A stretch of 64,000 nt of DNA from contig JACGWO010000003.1 of assembly GCA_034509735.1 (NCBI GenBank), positions 3,038,001 to 3,102,000 on the forward strand, written 5' to 3'. A model generated the notes under the pieces. It worked only from the letters and a program-made list of their open reading frames with translations. It had not been told where the DNA came from and ran no database searches. Positions 11,763 to 23,614 of the stretch are shown piece by piece. This DNA is from Sesamum alatum. Lineage: Eukaryota; Streptophyta; Magnoliopsida; Lamiales; Pedaliaceae. The stretch's first letter is position 1; every line of letters begins with the position of its first letter. The position numbers and the translations under genes were made by a program.

Positions 11763-14083
11763 TTTAAATCTACATTTAAAAACAGAGTTCGCGATCAGCA
11801 GAATTTAAAAGACGGAGGTTTGATATATATAATTAAATGCTTGGTCTTTAGTCATTTAATGCTCCCACTATTTATACGAAAACACGGTACTCTCAAACGT
11901 TGTTTTCGGGAAACCTTTTCCTAGTGGGCTTGGGATCCACAGCGAATTTCCCCATACCCCGCTTTTACGATTCGCATGGGAAGAATCCTGTGGGAGGTAT
12001 GCCATACCATTCTCGTTCCACGAGATTCCCAAGGTTATTGCCTCACCTTTTCACATGATCCCGAGGACTCCAAGCAAATCATGCTAATCGGGCGTTAGAC
12101 CCGACCCAATCAACCGAGCCATAGACCCAGTGCTACCTCCACGACTCGTGAGACAGGTAACAACGATCTACTTTTCGTTCATGACATGGTGCAGCTTCTT
12201 TTAAGTACGATAGACGTGCCACGACTCGTGAGACCATGCTATCGACCTAAATCAGCTTCCTCACTATGCCATGGATTGGAAGACATGGACGGACTCCTAA
12301 AGTCCATGTCCACTTTGTCTAGAGTCTAATATTTGGACATTGGTCCAACTAATGTAAGAGTAGTAAATGACCGAGATCTCATAAATAGATATTAACACAT
12401 TCATCCATAATGCGAAAATAAATTGTATCCCATGGCAATTATATGATAAATAAAACACCATTCATCCATCATAATAACCACATGCAAAATTAAAGCCTAG
12501 CACGCCCCTGTTGGATGATCACGAGCCCGAATCCTATGCGACCGACTGAGCCCGCAGTGGATCTATGGTCAATATAGGGTTGGTCCTACACTATTACATT
12601 AATAGTAACCCAATCATCATTCTGATGGGCCTTGGTCTCTTTTCTCTTTCTTCTCTTCATGGAAACGCCTTGGAACCTCCGGTCTGGGCTCTCCATGTGG
12701 ACCTTCCTTCTTCTCCACCAATTACATAAAATAAAACCTCACTTCTATTCTACTCTCATAACATATTAAAAAAAATAGAAACCCCAGCAAAACCCGGGGG
12801 GAGTACATAAGGAGGGAGGTAGAATGCCTTATTATTCCAAGGCAACTAGAAAGGAAGAAGGAGAAAGCAGTAAAAGAGGCACACAGGCCCAACAGAAAAT
12901 TAAACCATACATTCGATCTAGGGCTCGTGATCATCTATTTCCATCCAACACACATAATCATATGATCCAATCACATAAAATACATGCTAACAACATATGA
13001 TTACCAATCATAATTATCCAAGATAAAAATAAATGCGTAACGTATGAAAATATGGTACAACCGTTGGTAATAGTATTTTCTCGTTTTAGAAAGACTTTTC
13101 CTCATTATTTCTAGGCAAATTATCCCCGGGATTCCAAATCCAATATAATTTTACCTCCTAAAATAATGTCTTAGAAAATTAGGCAAAAATTGAACAAAAA
13201 CGAATTTTTCAGAATTAATTAAAATTAAAACTGAAAAATAGAATAAAATAAAAAGGGGAGAAACCCTAATAGACTGACAGGCGGCCGCCGCCACCGGCAG
13301 CACCCAGCCGGCGCGCGCAGGCCCCTGTCTGGGTGCGCGCGACTGGTCGGCAGCAGGCTGCACGGCCACGCGCGCCGGTAGGCTATCGCGCATGCAGGCT
13401 CCCTTGCCTGCGCGCGCTAGCCTGCCGGCTGCTGGTCGTGCCCCTGCCCCTGCGCAGTGCGCACGCAGACACCAGCACTAGCGTGCGCGCCCGCCTGGCA
13501 ACGCCGCCTCGTGCATGCGCGCGCGCGGCCCCTTCAACACGCTGTCGCGCGCGCGCAGACACCTTTGTCTGCGTGCGCGCGCCTGAAGGCGCCGCCACGT
13601 GCGCGTGCGCGTGCGCGCGCTCGCGCGCGGCCTTTCTAGCTGCGCGTCCGGGCGCGCAGGCTTCCCAGCAAGCTGGCCTGACGCACGCGCGCGGGCCTCC
13701 CTGCCCGTTTGCGCGCGCGCCCGGCCAGTCTGCCTGCCTGACGCCTGGCTGCGCCACCGACAGTCTAAACGCGTGCAACCATGCGCGCCTGGCTACGCCA
13801 CCGGCAGTCTGTCCGCGCGTCTGCTTCGCCAGTGCGCGCGGCCAGCCTCCGGCTGTCCGGCGTGCTGCGATGTTTCTCCATTTGTATTCGATTTTCACCC
13901 CCCCGTTTCCCAAGAAAAACAGAAAATCTAACAGTACCAAAATTCATACGAATTAAAAGCAAGAAAACGACATGCTTTAATAATAATATAATCAAGAATT
14001 AAATTAAAACATGCCAAGAACACGTTTCATGCTTAAAACGCACGTAAAACCCTAGGCCTATACACCGAACCGGGCTCTGATAC
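11763..14083 (-). other. Element B untranslated leader between primer-binding site and gag
   Basis: This 2.3 kb non-coding leader lies between the PBS and gag. It contains two copies of CCACGACTCGTGAGAC (12139-12154 and 12219-12234), an AT-rich middle and a very GC-rich block (13279-13871). Open frames seen in the GC-rich block on both strands are composition artefacts. Such leaders usually carry packaging and dimerisation signals; that role is inferred. Confidence 0.7.
13279..13871. repeat. GC-rich, CpG-rich block in the element B leader
   Basis: About 590 bp with many GCGCGC runs and repeated CTGCCTG/GCGCGC words sits in otherwise AT-rich sequence. Both strands show open frames of 110-207 codons, rich in Ala, Arg and Cys and with no domain, as expected when GC bias removes stops. 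A shorter block lies at the equivalent place in element F (38005-38208). Confidence 0.8.
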
Positions 14084-14095
14084 CACTGAAAGTTG
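14084..14095 (-). other. Primer-binding site of element B, initiator-Met tRNA
   Basis: The minus strand reads TGGTATCAGAGC, complementary to the 3' end of plant initiator methionine tRNA, one base after the 5' LTR end. It primes minus-strand cDNA synthesis and is typical of copia elements. Confidence 0.9.
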
Positions 14096-14096
14096 T

Positions 14097-14594
14097 GGAT
14101 CGTCCCGGAAGATAGCGCGAATGCGGAAGCGCGGTATAAAATTAAATAACAAAAATTTAAACATGCTTTACGTAAATGAAGAACACGTTCAAGGGGTGTT
14201 CCCTTGAAGTTCCCGGGTGTTTGGTGTATCTCATGAATTAAAAGCATACAAGAATCATGGAGGCCATAGGATTAAAAATAAAAGAGGGACGCAAAATAAA
14301 TCGGAACCTACCGATTGTCGTTTTCGTCTTCTAACCGGTACTCACATTGTTCCCCGATTTGCACCAAATCTCGTATATGAGACTCTCCAAATTGTGACAC
14401 ACAATCCACCCACGTATCTTGTACGTCGTGCTAGCGAACGAACAAGTATTTAGGAGAATATGGATCAATAACACGTTATAGGTTAACGGGATTAATCCTC
14501 CAATGTTCAATTGTTCCAAGAACAAAAGAACAAGAAAAATAATTTTCTTGGAGAGAAAAGAGAGAGAGGGCGGACGAGAGAGGAGAGGGAGAGA

Positions 14595-14639
<45 letters not shown>

Positions 14640-14676
14640 CAAGATTCATCATCTCTCTCTAATGATGAAGGGCTAG
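14097..14676 (-). repeat. 5' LTR of element B, first segment (interrupted)
   Basis: It begins TGAAAGTTGTGGATCG next to the PBS and matches the left LTR up to GGGCTAG, where a solo LTR intervenes. The last five bases (14672-14676, GCTAG) are the left copy of that insertion's target duplication. Confidence 0.9.
14599..14637 (+). repeat. (TG)n microsatellite in the element B 5' LTR
   Basis: About 19 TG units are uninterrupted here. The matching place in the left LTR (about 6290-6311) has short TG runs broken by TATG, so the repeat has changed length since insertion. Confidence 0.9.
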
Positions 14677-16610
14677 TGTTAGAATAGGTGACCATGTAGC
14701 CAATCTTGGCAAGAAAATGTAACCTATGTCTAGACAATTTCAGTGTGTTTTGATAAATCATTTATGAATAAAGAAGTGAAATTCATATGGCATTACTTTG
14801 TTTGCGTTCACTTCTACTTGCTTTTTACATATCTGTTCGCTACGCAAACAAAACCCACGGACTGAGAATCTATTTCGGGGACTGGGACTACGCTTGGAGG
14901 TAGGTCCATGAAATCAGTCTTGCCGAATCAGTCCGGAAATCTCCAAGTCAAGGAATCTCGAAAATGGGTATCGAGGTTCCCTTTGAGACTTGCACTAAGC
15001 ATCTGCTGTCGTGTTTCATCGACGGGTGACGAAGTTCGTCTAAGCAGTGTTAGTGGGTTAGCCTGCTAGGAAGCAGCTGACTGAGGTGACTCGCGGGAAC
15101 CGTCTTACGGAGGACCTTGAGTATGGTCAGCAAGGTATGACGTGTGTTCCCGGTTCCAACAGTACAGGTCAAGTCCTTTGACTTGAGGAATTGCTGAGTT
15201 TACCTGTATGTCGGGTCTATATCTTAGATATGGTGAGAGATTGCCAAGAAGCACTTGAGTAGTCATAAGCCATGTCTAGTGCAGCTCTGGTATATAGAGT
15301 GACAGTAGCTTCCAAGAAAGGATCTGTCTCCTATCAAAAGGCATTGACAGTTGAGTCTCACGTATGCTCTGTGTCTGGTCCCTAAAATCTGTGGCCACAG
15401 TAACTGAACAGAAGGGAAGGATTCCCTTGCGGCGTTTGGTAAGGACAGACCAACACTTAGGTCCAAAATGAGTACCTAGACAGAAGGACAAGTGTACTGT
15501 TAGAACCTAAATGTTCATCCCCGAATATTTCACCTAATCTCTAGTGCCATGGACCGTTGCTAGATGGCCACCCATGGTAACGGACGGATTCTAGGAATCC
15601 GACCAAGTCTAGCTGAAAGGTGAACCTAAAGAGTCACACACTATCCACACGCACATTTAGTATTTAATTTAGAATTAAATATTGGAGAATAGGAATGATT
15701 AAATTGGATTTAATCGGGTCCTTTATTTTCTTGGAGAATTAATTCCTTCTATTTGATAAAAGGAATTATATTAATAAATTAAATTTATTAAGGGAATTTA
15801 TTTAATGGGCTTAAATTAAATATTTATATTTATTTGGCCTCTTGGAATATTTAAATAGGTTTAAATATTCCATTAAATTAAATTAACGGTTGAGATGGAA
15901 AGGAGAGATGGATGGCTAGGATTGATTTGATTTGGTCAAATGCTACTTTGACTAGGACTTTGACTAGGTCAAAATCCTAGTCAAAATAGAGTTCTTAGAG
16001 TTGGAGTTTGAAGAGGATTAAACTCCTCCTCTATATAAACCCCTAGCCTCCTACAATTGGAGGATGATGATTCTTGAAAACACACACACAACACACTCTC
16101 TCCTCTCCTCTCTCGTCCGCCCCTCTCTCTCTCTCTCACCAAGAAAATATTATTTTCTTGTTCTTTTGTTCTTGGAACAATTGAACTAAGAAAGATCGAT
16201 CCCGTTAATTCATAACGCGGTTGATCTATTCTCTCCAAATTAATACTTGTTCGTTACTAGCACGACGTGCAAGAATACATGGGTGGATCGTGTGTCACGA
16301 TTTGGAGGACCTCAAGAACGAGGTCTTGGTGCAAAACGGGGAACAACGGGAGTAGCCGTTGAAGACGAAAACGACAACGGGTAGGTCTCGTTTTAAGATT
16401 TTCGTCCCTCTTTATTTTCAATCCTATGGCCTCCATGATTATTGTATGTTGTTTATGTCATGAGATACACCAAACACCCGGGAATCTCAAGGGCACACCC
16501 CTTGAGCGTGTTCTTTAATTTCTATTAAAGCATGTTTTAATTCCGCAATTTTATTTTATACCGCGCTTTCGCATTCGCGCTATTTTCCCGGGACGATCCA
16601 CAATCTTTCA
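14677..16610 (+). mobile_element. Plus-strand solo LTR (type II, 1934 bp) nested in the element B 5' LTR
   Basis: It starts TGTTAGAATAGGTGACC and ends ACAATCTTTCA. It is flanked by perfect GCTAG duplications (14672-14676 and 16611-16615). No internal region is present, so it most likely remains from recombination between the two LTRs of a full element. It carries the CCATGG core (15531-15584) and a TATA box (16032-16039). It is the same LTR type as its host but in opposite orientation. Confidence 0.94.
16032..16039 (+). promoter_or_regulatory. Candidate TATA box in the nested solo LTR
   Basis: The sequence is TATATAAA, followed by a CA repeat and a long CT-rich stretch (about 16080-16140) like a plant 5' leader. 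The position within the LTR matches the element B TATA box. Confidence 0.55.
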
Positions 16611-18014
16611 GCTAGGACTATTTATAGAGGAAGAGTTTAATCCTTTTCAAACTCCAACTCTAGAAGACTAATTTGACTAGGATTTTGACCTAGTCAAAGT
16701 AGTATTTGACCTAGTCAAATTTAATCCTAGACATCCATCTCTCCTTTTAATCTCAACCATTATTTTAATTTAATGGAATATTTAAAACCTATTTAAATAT
16801 TCCAAAGGGCAATAAATAAATATAATAAACATAAATATTTATTCTAGGTCCATTAAATGAATTTTCTAATAAATCTAATTTATTAGATTAATCCCTTTTA
16901 TCTAATAAAAGGAATTAATTCTCTCCAAGAAAATTAAGGACCCGATTAAAGCCAATTTAATCATTCCATTTCTTCAATATTTAATTCTAATTAAATACTT
17001 AATGTGTGTGGATTGTGTGCGACTCTTTAGGTTCACCTTTCAGCTAGACTTGGTCGGATTCCTAGAATCCGCCCGTTACCATGGGTGGCCATCTAGAAAC
17101 GGTCCATGGCACTAGAGACTAGGTCAATATTCGGGGATGAACATTTAGGCTCTAACAGTACACTCCTCCTTCTGTCTTCGGTCTCACCACTTAGGGTCTA
17201 GGGCACGGAGAATGCAGGTACCCATTTTTTATCTAAGTGTCGATCTGTCCTTACTAAACGCTGCAAGGGAAACCTTCCGTTCTGTTCAGTTACTGTGGCC
17301 ACACATTTTAGGGACAAGACACAGAGCATATGTGAGATTCAACTGTCAATGCCTTTTGACAGGAGACAGATCCTTTCTTGGAAACTATTGTCACTCTGTA
17401 CACCAGAGCTGCACTAGACATGGCTTATGACTATTCAAGTGCTTCTTGGCAATCTCTCACCATATCTAAGATACAGACTTGATATACAGGTAAACTCAGC
17501 AGTTCCTCAAGTCAAAGGACTTGACCTATACCGTTGGAACCGGGAATACACGTCATACCTCGCCGACCCTACTCAAGGTCCTCCGTAAGACGGTTCCTGC
17601 GAGTCACCTCAGTCAGCTGCTCCCTAGCAGGCTAACCCACTAATACTGCTTAGACGACTTTCGTCACCCGTCGATGAAATACGACAGCAGATGCTTAGTG
17701 CAAGTCTCAAAAGGAATCTCGGTACCCATTTTCGAGATTCCTTGACTTGGAGATTTCTGGACTGATTCGGAGGGACTGATTTCATGGACCTACCTCCAAG
17801 CGTAGTCCCAGTCCCCGAAATACGTTTTCAGTCTGTGGGCTTTGTTTGCGTAGTGAACAGATATGTATAAAGCAGATAAAGTGAACACAAACAAAATAAT
17901 GCCAAATGAATTTCACGTCTTTATTCATTAATAATATATCAAATCCTTGAAATTGTCTAGACATAGGTTACATTTCGCCTGCCAAGATTAGCTACATGGT
18001 CACCTATTCTAACA
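16611..18014 (-). repeat. 5' LTR of element B, second segment
   Basis: It resumes at GCTAGGACTATTTATA, the exact continuation of the first segment, and ends CACCTATTCTAACA. The two segments sum to about 1979 bp after removing one GCTAG, close to the 1989 bp of the left LTR. The CCATGG core lies at 17072-17126. Confidence 0.92.
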
Positions 18015-18019
18015 TGAGC
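18015..18019. repeat. Right target-site duplication of element B (TGAGC)
   Basis: Identical to 5769-5773, confirming that B inserted as a unit into element C. Confidence 0.92.
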
Positions 18020-18093
18020 CAGTATCGCAGATTACTCATTCTAAGAAGGTTCTGAGTGGCATAGGTAATTGGCTTTGAGGTCAAGTGGGAGAT
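18020..18093 (+). pseudogene. Displaced 3' tail of element C internal region with polypurine tract
   Basis: This short piece continues the sequence left of element B. It ends with the copia polypurine tract GTCAAGTGGGAGA just before an LTR start. It is the last non-coding part of C after RNase H. Confidence 0.8.
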
Positions 18094-18537
18094 TGTTAGA
18101 ATAGGTGAACAGAAAGCCAATTGGATTAGCGGTTTTGGGAACTATTCGTCAATCTTAATTACAGCAATATTATCCTGATGAATACAGTAAGTATTCGTCA
18201 CTGGCACTATGTTTGTTATGCTTACTACTAACGTTGAATGGTGTTTCAATGTCACAAAAAATTCCCACTGACCAATTTGATAACCCATGTAGTTGGGTTG
18301 CGCATTGGATGGCGGCTATGAAACCAACCTCTGAGGGTTGGTCTGAAACGTTCCGAGTCGAGGACCTCAAGACTGGGCATCGAGTGTCCTATTGAGACTT
18401 GCACTAAGTATTGCACTCACTGGGTAAGTGCCGAGTTTCAACGGCGACAGACGAAGGTCGTCTATGCAATTTTGGTAGGTTAGTTGACAAGGTGGTCGAC
18501 TAACTAAACTGACTCACAGGAATCATCATATGGAAGC
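18094..18537 (+). repeat. 3' LTR of element C, 5' segment (cut by element D)
   Basis: It starts TGTTAGAATAGGTGAACAG directly after the polypurine tract and follows the type I LTR for about 440 bp to CATATGGAAGC. There element D begins. The U3 end resembles LTR E in reverse (CCAATTGGATTAGCGG here). Confidence 0.85.
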
Positions 18538-20757
18538 TGAAGGACAAGCGGATCCCCCCGGGAACACGAGCGAAAGCGAGAAAGCAAGAAAAGGGCGTAA
18601 ATTTAAATCTAATTTAAATAAACGAATCCCAATGGGTGTACCCTTGGGTGCTCAACTGGGTGTTCGATGTAGGATGTGTAAATATTAAAACGTATATAAA
18701 ACACATAGGCATAGATGGATAATAAATCAACCAAGGCGTAGTAATCGTTACCTTGTAGATTTAACGTATGCTCGGCTACTAGCGTTGTTCCCTTGTTCCG
18801 GAATGCTCACAAATCCAAATGGATGGATTCTCCAAAGGTGATCCACACCACACTGGAAGAAACACACGTTCTTCTTGCTAGAAAAGAATGGGTTTAAGAA
18901 GGAATAGATTTAAGAGAAGAACACTATGAATTAGTGCTCTCTTAAACTTACTTTGTTCTTCTTCTTGATTCAAAACCAAGTGAAGAACACAAGTAGAGAA
19001 AGAGGGAGATGGCCGAGAGTTGGGAGAGAGGAGAGGGCCGATTCTTGGCTGCTTCTTTTTCCTAGAAAAAGATGAATCATGATTCACTTATGCTTGGTGT
19101 TGTATATTCTCATATATATACATAATTAATGTGATTATTGGAATGTGTCTAGGTTCATCCAAGGATGTCTAGATTCATTCCAATCAATCACCATCAATTC
19201 TTAAATCAAGCCTACCAAAGTTTATGGTATGATCAAATCATACCAAAAGGGAAGGGCTTGATTGGAGTTGATTTGTCTCTTTCCAAAAAAGACATGTCAA
19301 CATACCACCTTGCATGAAACATGGCTGATTTTGCTTCCTCCAAGGGGGCATTTCGGCCATGTCTAGTTATGGAAAGAAGTCCAACTTCTTCCTATTCCAA
19401 AATAGGAATTATTTCTCCTCTCAGGTCAAATTTAACGGACCAGGTCTTATCGTAATCCAATCACGACGAACCCAACATTAAATCCAATTTAATGTCCATT
19501 TAAATTATTTCCGTTGATCTTTTAATCCAATGAGAAGATCCAACATCTCAACGTCTCAACTTTCCATATTTAATCGAAAATTCAATTATCGATTAAACGA
19601 AGGTCCGATACAATATCGGCCCATCCATCCAATGGACTTTCCCTTAAGTAATCCAATAACTTATTTATCCTTCGAGATTAACTCCAAGTCAATCTCTTGA
19701 CCTCCTCGGTGATTTGTGCGTGACCCTTTAGGTTCACCCTCAACTAGACTTGGGCCCGTGTCCCACAAAGGGTCGTTACCATGGGTGGCCGTCTAGCAAC
19801 AGTCCATGGCACTAGAGACTAGGTGACTTGGCGTGAACATTTAGGTGCCGATTCCGTACGGGTACGATCCTTCCATCTACCGTCTCCTGGCCTTAGTCTA
19901 GGGTATGGAATTGGGCATCGATTCCCATCATTGACTAGGCATCTATGCTTAATACTCGAGACCACGTATGTCCTTGCGTCGACACAGGAAACCATTCCCT
20001 GTTCGACCAACCACTGTGGCCACAGCTTTAAACAGCATGAACGTGTCTTCGAGAGCATAGGAGATACCTCTGTCACATACTGACAGGGGACGGATCCTCT
20101 TCTTGGAATCCACCGTCCTCGCTACACATTTCGACTGCACTGGACAAGGCTTATGATAATCATCTTACAGAATGATCACCTCTCGCGAGATCCAAGATAC
20201 AGTCGTCATGTGCACGCGACTGTCATGATCCCTCAAGTTTGACGATTACTCCCGTACTATCAGAACCGGGGAAAACCAATCATACCGACCAAGCCTCCAA
20301 GGCTTCCATATGATGATCCCCGCGAGTCAGTCCAGTTGGCTCGAGCCCAGTCGACCAACCCATCAAGATCGTGTAGGCGTCCCACGCCTGTCGCCGATGA
20401 AACACGGCACTCATCCAATGAACACGTCTCTTGACGCAAGTCTCAATAGGACTCTCGATGCCCTGTCTCGAGGTCCTCGACTTGGAACGTTTCAGACCCA
20501 ACTCTTAATCAGTTGGTTTCATGACCACCATCCAATGTGTGGCCCAACTGCACGAGTTGTTAACCATGGTCTGCGGGCTTTGTTGCAATATAAGTAAAAC
20601 ACCGTTTTAACAAATATGAAATGAGCACAACAAAGTAAGCACCAGAAGTGACGAATACTCATTTTATTCATCACATAATAATATTACATTTACATCGAGT
20701 TGTATAATAGGTTACAAATCACCAAACCTATTGGCTTTCTGGTCACCTATTTTAACA
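18538..20757 (-). repeat. 3' LTR of element D (type I, 2220 bp)
   Basis: It starts TGAAGGACAAGCGGATCC and ends CACCTATTTTAACA, followed by the inverted polypurine tract. The CCATGG core lies at 19773-19826. The five bases before it are GAAGC; the matching right duplication is missing because the right side of D is deleted. Confidence 0.9.
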
Positions 20758-23447
20758 ATCTCCCACTTGACGTAAAGCCAATCACCCATTGACCTCAAAC
20801 CCATCTTATCCAGATGCTGAGTATGGGCAACTTGCGACATGGGCTTAGTATGTGGATCTGCTATGTTTTCTGCGGAGCTGACTCGGTCCATCCGAACGTC
20901 ACCCCTACTAACCATCTCTCTGAGCAGATGGTAGTGGCTAAGAATATGCTTGAATCGGTGATGAGATCTCGGTTCCTTTGCTTACGCTATAGCCCGTTTG
21001 TTATCTCAGAAGATAACCACTGGCTCAGCAATGCTAAATACTACACCCAACTCTTGGATATAGCTCTTCATCCAAACCGCCTCCTTAGCAGCTTCCGAAG
21101 CTGCTATGTATTCAGACTTTGTGGTGGACTCCGCCGTGGTAGCCTGCTTGGAACTCTTCCAAGCAACCACGCCACCATTAAGTCTGAACACATAACCAGA
21201 CTGAGACTTAGCATCATCGTCATTCGATTGGAAGCTAGCGTCGCTATAGCCTTCCAGTATCAACTCTCCACTGCCGTAGATCAAGAACATGTCCTTAGTC
21301 CTTTTCAGGTACTTCAGGATAGTCTTGACTGCACTCCAGTGCACCTCTCCGGCACACGACTGATATCTACTTGTTACGCTCAAAGCGAAAGCCACATCAG
21401 GTCTAGTACACTGAACAACATATTGTATGCTGCCTACGGCTGAAGCATAGGGGATGTCCAACATCCGTTTAAGCTCCTCATTAGTCTTAGGAGACTGCTT
21501 CTTGGATAACTTAATTTCATGCCTCATAGGAAGAAATCCTCGTTTTGAGTTCTCCATCTTGAATCTCTTCAAGACTTTCTCAATATACGAGGACTGGGAC
21601 ATTCCTAACATCCTTCTAGATCTATCCCTGTAGATCTTGATGCCAAGGATGTAGGATGCCTCGCCCATATCCTTCATGGAGAATTATGTTGACAACCAAG
21701 CTTTAGTGGCACCCAACATCTTAGCATCATTCCCAATAAGCAAGATGCCATCCACATAAAGCACCAGAAACGCAACCGAGCTCCCACTGATCTTCTTGTA
21801 TACACAAGGATCGGAATCGTTCTTGATGAATTCATATACCCGTATAACTTCATCAAAACATATGTTCCAGCTTCGGGAAGCTTGTTTGAGGCCATAGATG
21901 GACCTTTGGAGACGCAGAACTTCTGCTCTTCTCCAAAAGTTGTGAAACCTTTCGACTGATCCATATAGATCTCTTCCTCTACGAAACCGTTGAGGAAGGC
22001 CGTTTTCACGTCCATCTGCCATATTTCATAGTCATACCATGCTGCTATGGCAAGCAGTATCCGAATGGACTTGGCCATTGCTACAGGCGAGCAGGTTTCC
22101 TCAAAATCGACCCCGGGTCGCTGAGTGTAACCCTTCGCCACAAGCCTGGCTTTGAAGGTTGTAACCTCCCCGTCAGCTCCAAGCTTACGTTTGTAAACCC
22201 ATTTACACCCTATGGGTTTTACCCCTTTGGGTGGGTCTACTAGGGTCCAAACCTGGTTTGTACCCATTGAGTCCATATCGGATTTCATGGCCTCAAGCCA
22301 CTTATCCGAATCAATGTCCGACATTGCTTCTTCGTACGTCTTTGGATCATTATCCAAATGACCGGTCAGGCCCAAAAATCCATACCTATCAGGTACACGG
22401 GATACTCTGGCTGACCTGTGGGAACTACTTGCTCAGATGTCACTGCCGCCTCATGAGGTGCCTCACTTGATTCCTCAAGGAGTACCTCATCGCGTCGACT
22501 ATCCGATGAAAAACCCTTTTCCAAGAACACTGCGTTTCGCGAGACAAAAACCTTTTGCTCGGAGGGATAATAGAAATAATACCCCGCAGTTTCTTTCAGA
22601 TAGCCAATGAACCTGCATAAACTAGACCTTGAGTCAAGTTTGTCTCCAACTAATCTCTTGACATATGCGGGGCAACCCCACACTTTCAAGTATTTGTAGG
22701 AGGCAGGCTTGCCATGCCATATCTCATATGGCGTATGGGATACCTTCTTAGATGGCGCCAAGTTCAAAACTTTGGCCGCCGTCTCAAGAGCATATACCCA
22801 GAAGGAAAAGGAGCGCTCGGTAAAACTCATCATGGATCGGACTATGTCCAACAAGGTCCGATTCCTCCTTTCAGACACACCATTAAGCTGTGGTGTTCCA
22901 GGAGGGGTCCACTGAGAGAGAATCTCATTCTTTTTTAGATAATCAGTAAACTCACCACTCAAATACTCTCCACCTCGGTCCGACCAAAGGGCTTTGATCT
23001 TTCAACCGGTTTGGTTCGCTACTTCAAGTCTGTATTCCATAAACCTTCCAAAGACTTCAGACTTGTAACTCATCAGGTAAACATAACCATACCGTGAGTG
23101 ATCATCGGTAAAGGTTATGAAGTACGAGTACCCACCTCTAGCCTGAGTATTTAGTGGGCCACAGACATCCGTATGGATCAAATCTAACAGACCACTGGCT
23201 AGCGTGCTTTGTCCAACAAAGGGTTTCTTGGTTATCTTTCCCTTCAGACATGATTTGCATGTCGGTAGGTTGTCCAAATTGTCTATTTCTAGACTCTTTG
23301 AGTCCACCAACCTTCTTATCCTATCTTTAGAGATATGACCTAACCTCGCATGCAATATATGTGCATTATTATGATCATCACGTTTTTGTTTGTGTTTTGC
23401 AGTCATAATCCAATTAGACTGTTGAAGTATGTACAGACCGTTGACCA
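20758..23447 (-). pseudogene. Element D pol fragment (pre-integrase to RNase H), truncated
   Basis: On the minus strand the remaining order is pre-integrase (NGLYILQQSNW, ARLGHISKDRIRRL), integrase (IHTDVCGP, SERRNRTLLD), RT (KGVKPIGCKWVYKRK, QMDVKTAFLNG) and RNase H (WKSSKQATTAES, YIAASEAAKEA). RT and RNase H are broken by frame shifts; the YVDD box reads YVDG in one frame (near 21744-21756), and a stop follows VVIF near 21005. Sequence upstream of pre-integrase (gag, protease, leader, 5' LTR) is absent. It ends abruptly at about 23447 against unrelated sequence, so a deletion removed the right half of D. Confidence 0.88.
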
Positions 23448-23614
23448 GGGCAGCGTGCGCGCTCTGTATTGACTTGGAGTTAATCTCGAAGGATAAATGA
23501 GTAATTGGACTACTTAAGGGAAAGTCCACTGGATGGACGGGTTGATATTGTATCGGGCCTTCGTTTAATTGGTAAATTGGATTTTCGATTAAATATGGAA
23601 AGTTGAGACGTTGA
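23448..23614 (+). repeat. GC-rich filler and plus-strand type I LTR fragment left of solo LTR E
   Basis: About 20 bases of GC-rich sequence (23448-23468) join the broken end of D to a plus-strand LTR fragment beginning near GACTTGGAGTTAATCTCG. That corresponds to about 1.07 kb into the type I LTR. The fragment stops at the insertion of E and resumes at 25819. It may be the rest of element C's 3' LTR after a deletion; this is inferred. Confidence 0.7.

Larger units (their letters stand above)
5774..18014 (-). mobile_element. Element B: complete Ty1/copia element on the minus strand with a nested solo LTR
   Basis: Boundaries are TGAAAG...CTAACA with matching TGAGC duplications. Reading the minus strand from right to left: 5' LTR (18014-16611 plus 14676-14097), primer-binding site for initiator-Met tRNA (14095-14084), long untranslated leader, gag-pol, polypurine tract, 3' LTR (7762-5774). 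It inserted into the 3' end of old element C. Its own right LTR was later hit by a plus-strand copy of the same LTR type. Gag to integrase is open, but RT and RNase H carry a stop, deletions and a frame shift, so the copy is not autonomous. Confidence 0.93.

Noticed and set aside
13333..13956. Open frames of 110-207 codons on both strands in the GC-rich block
   Set aside because: Overlapping frames on both strands, Ala/Arg/Cys-rich with no domain, in a retrotransposon leader. GC bias removes stops.
20814..21443. Plus-strand 209-codon frame opposite element D RNase H
   Set aside because: Antisense to conserved RNase H/RT coding sequence, with no known domain.
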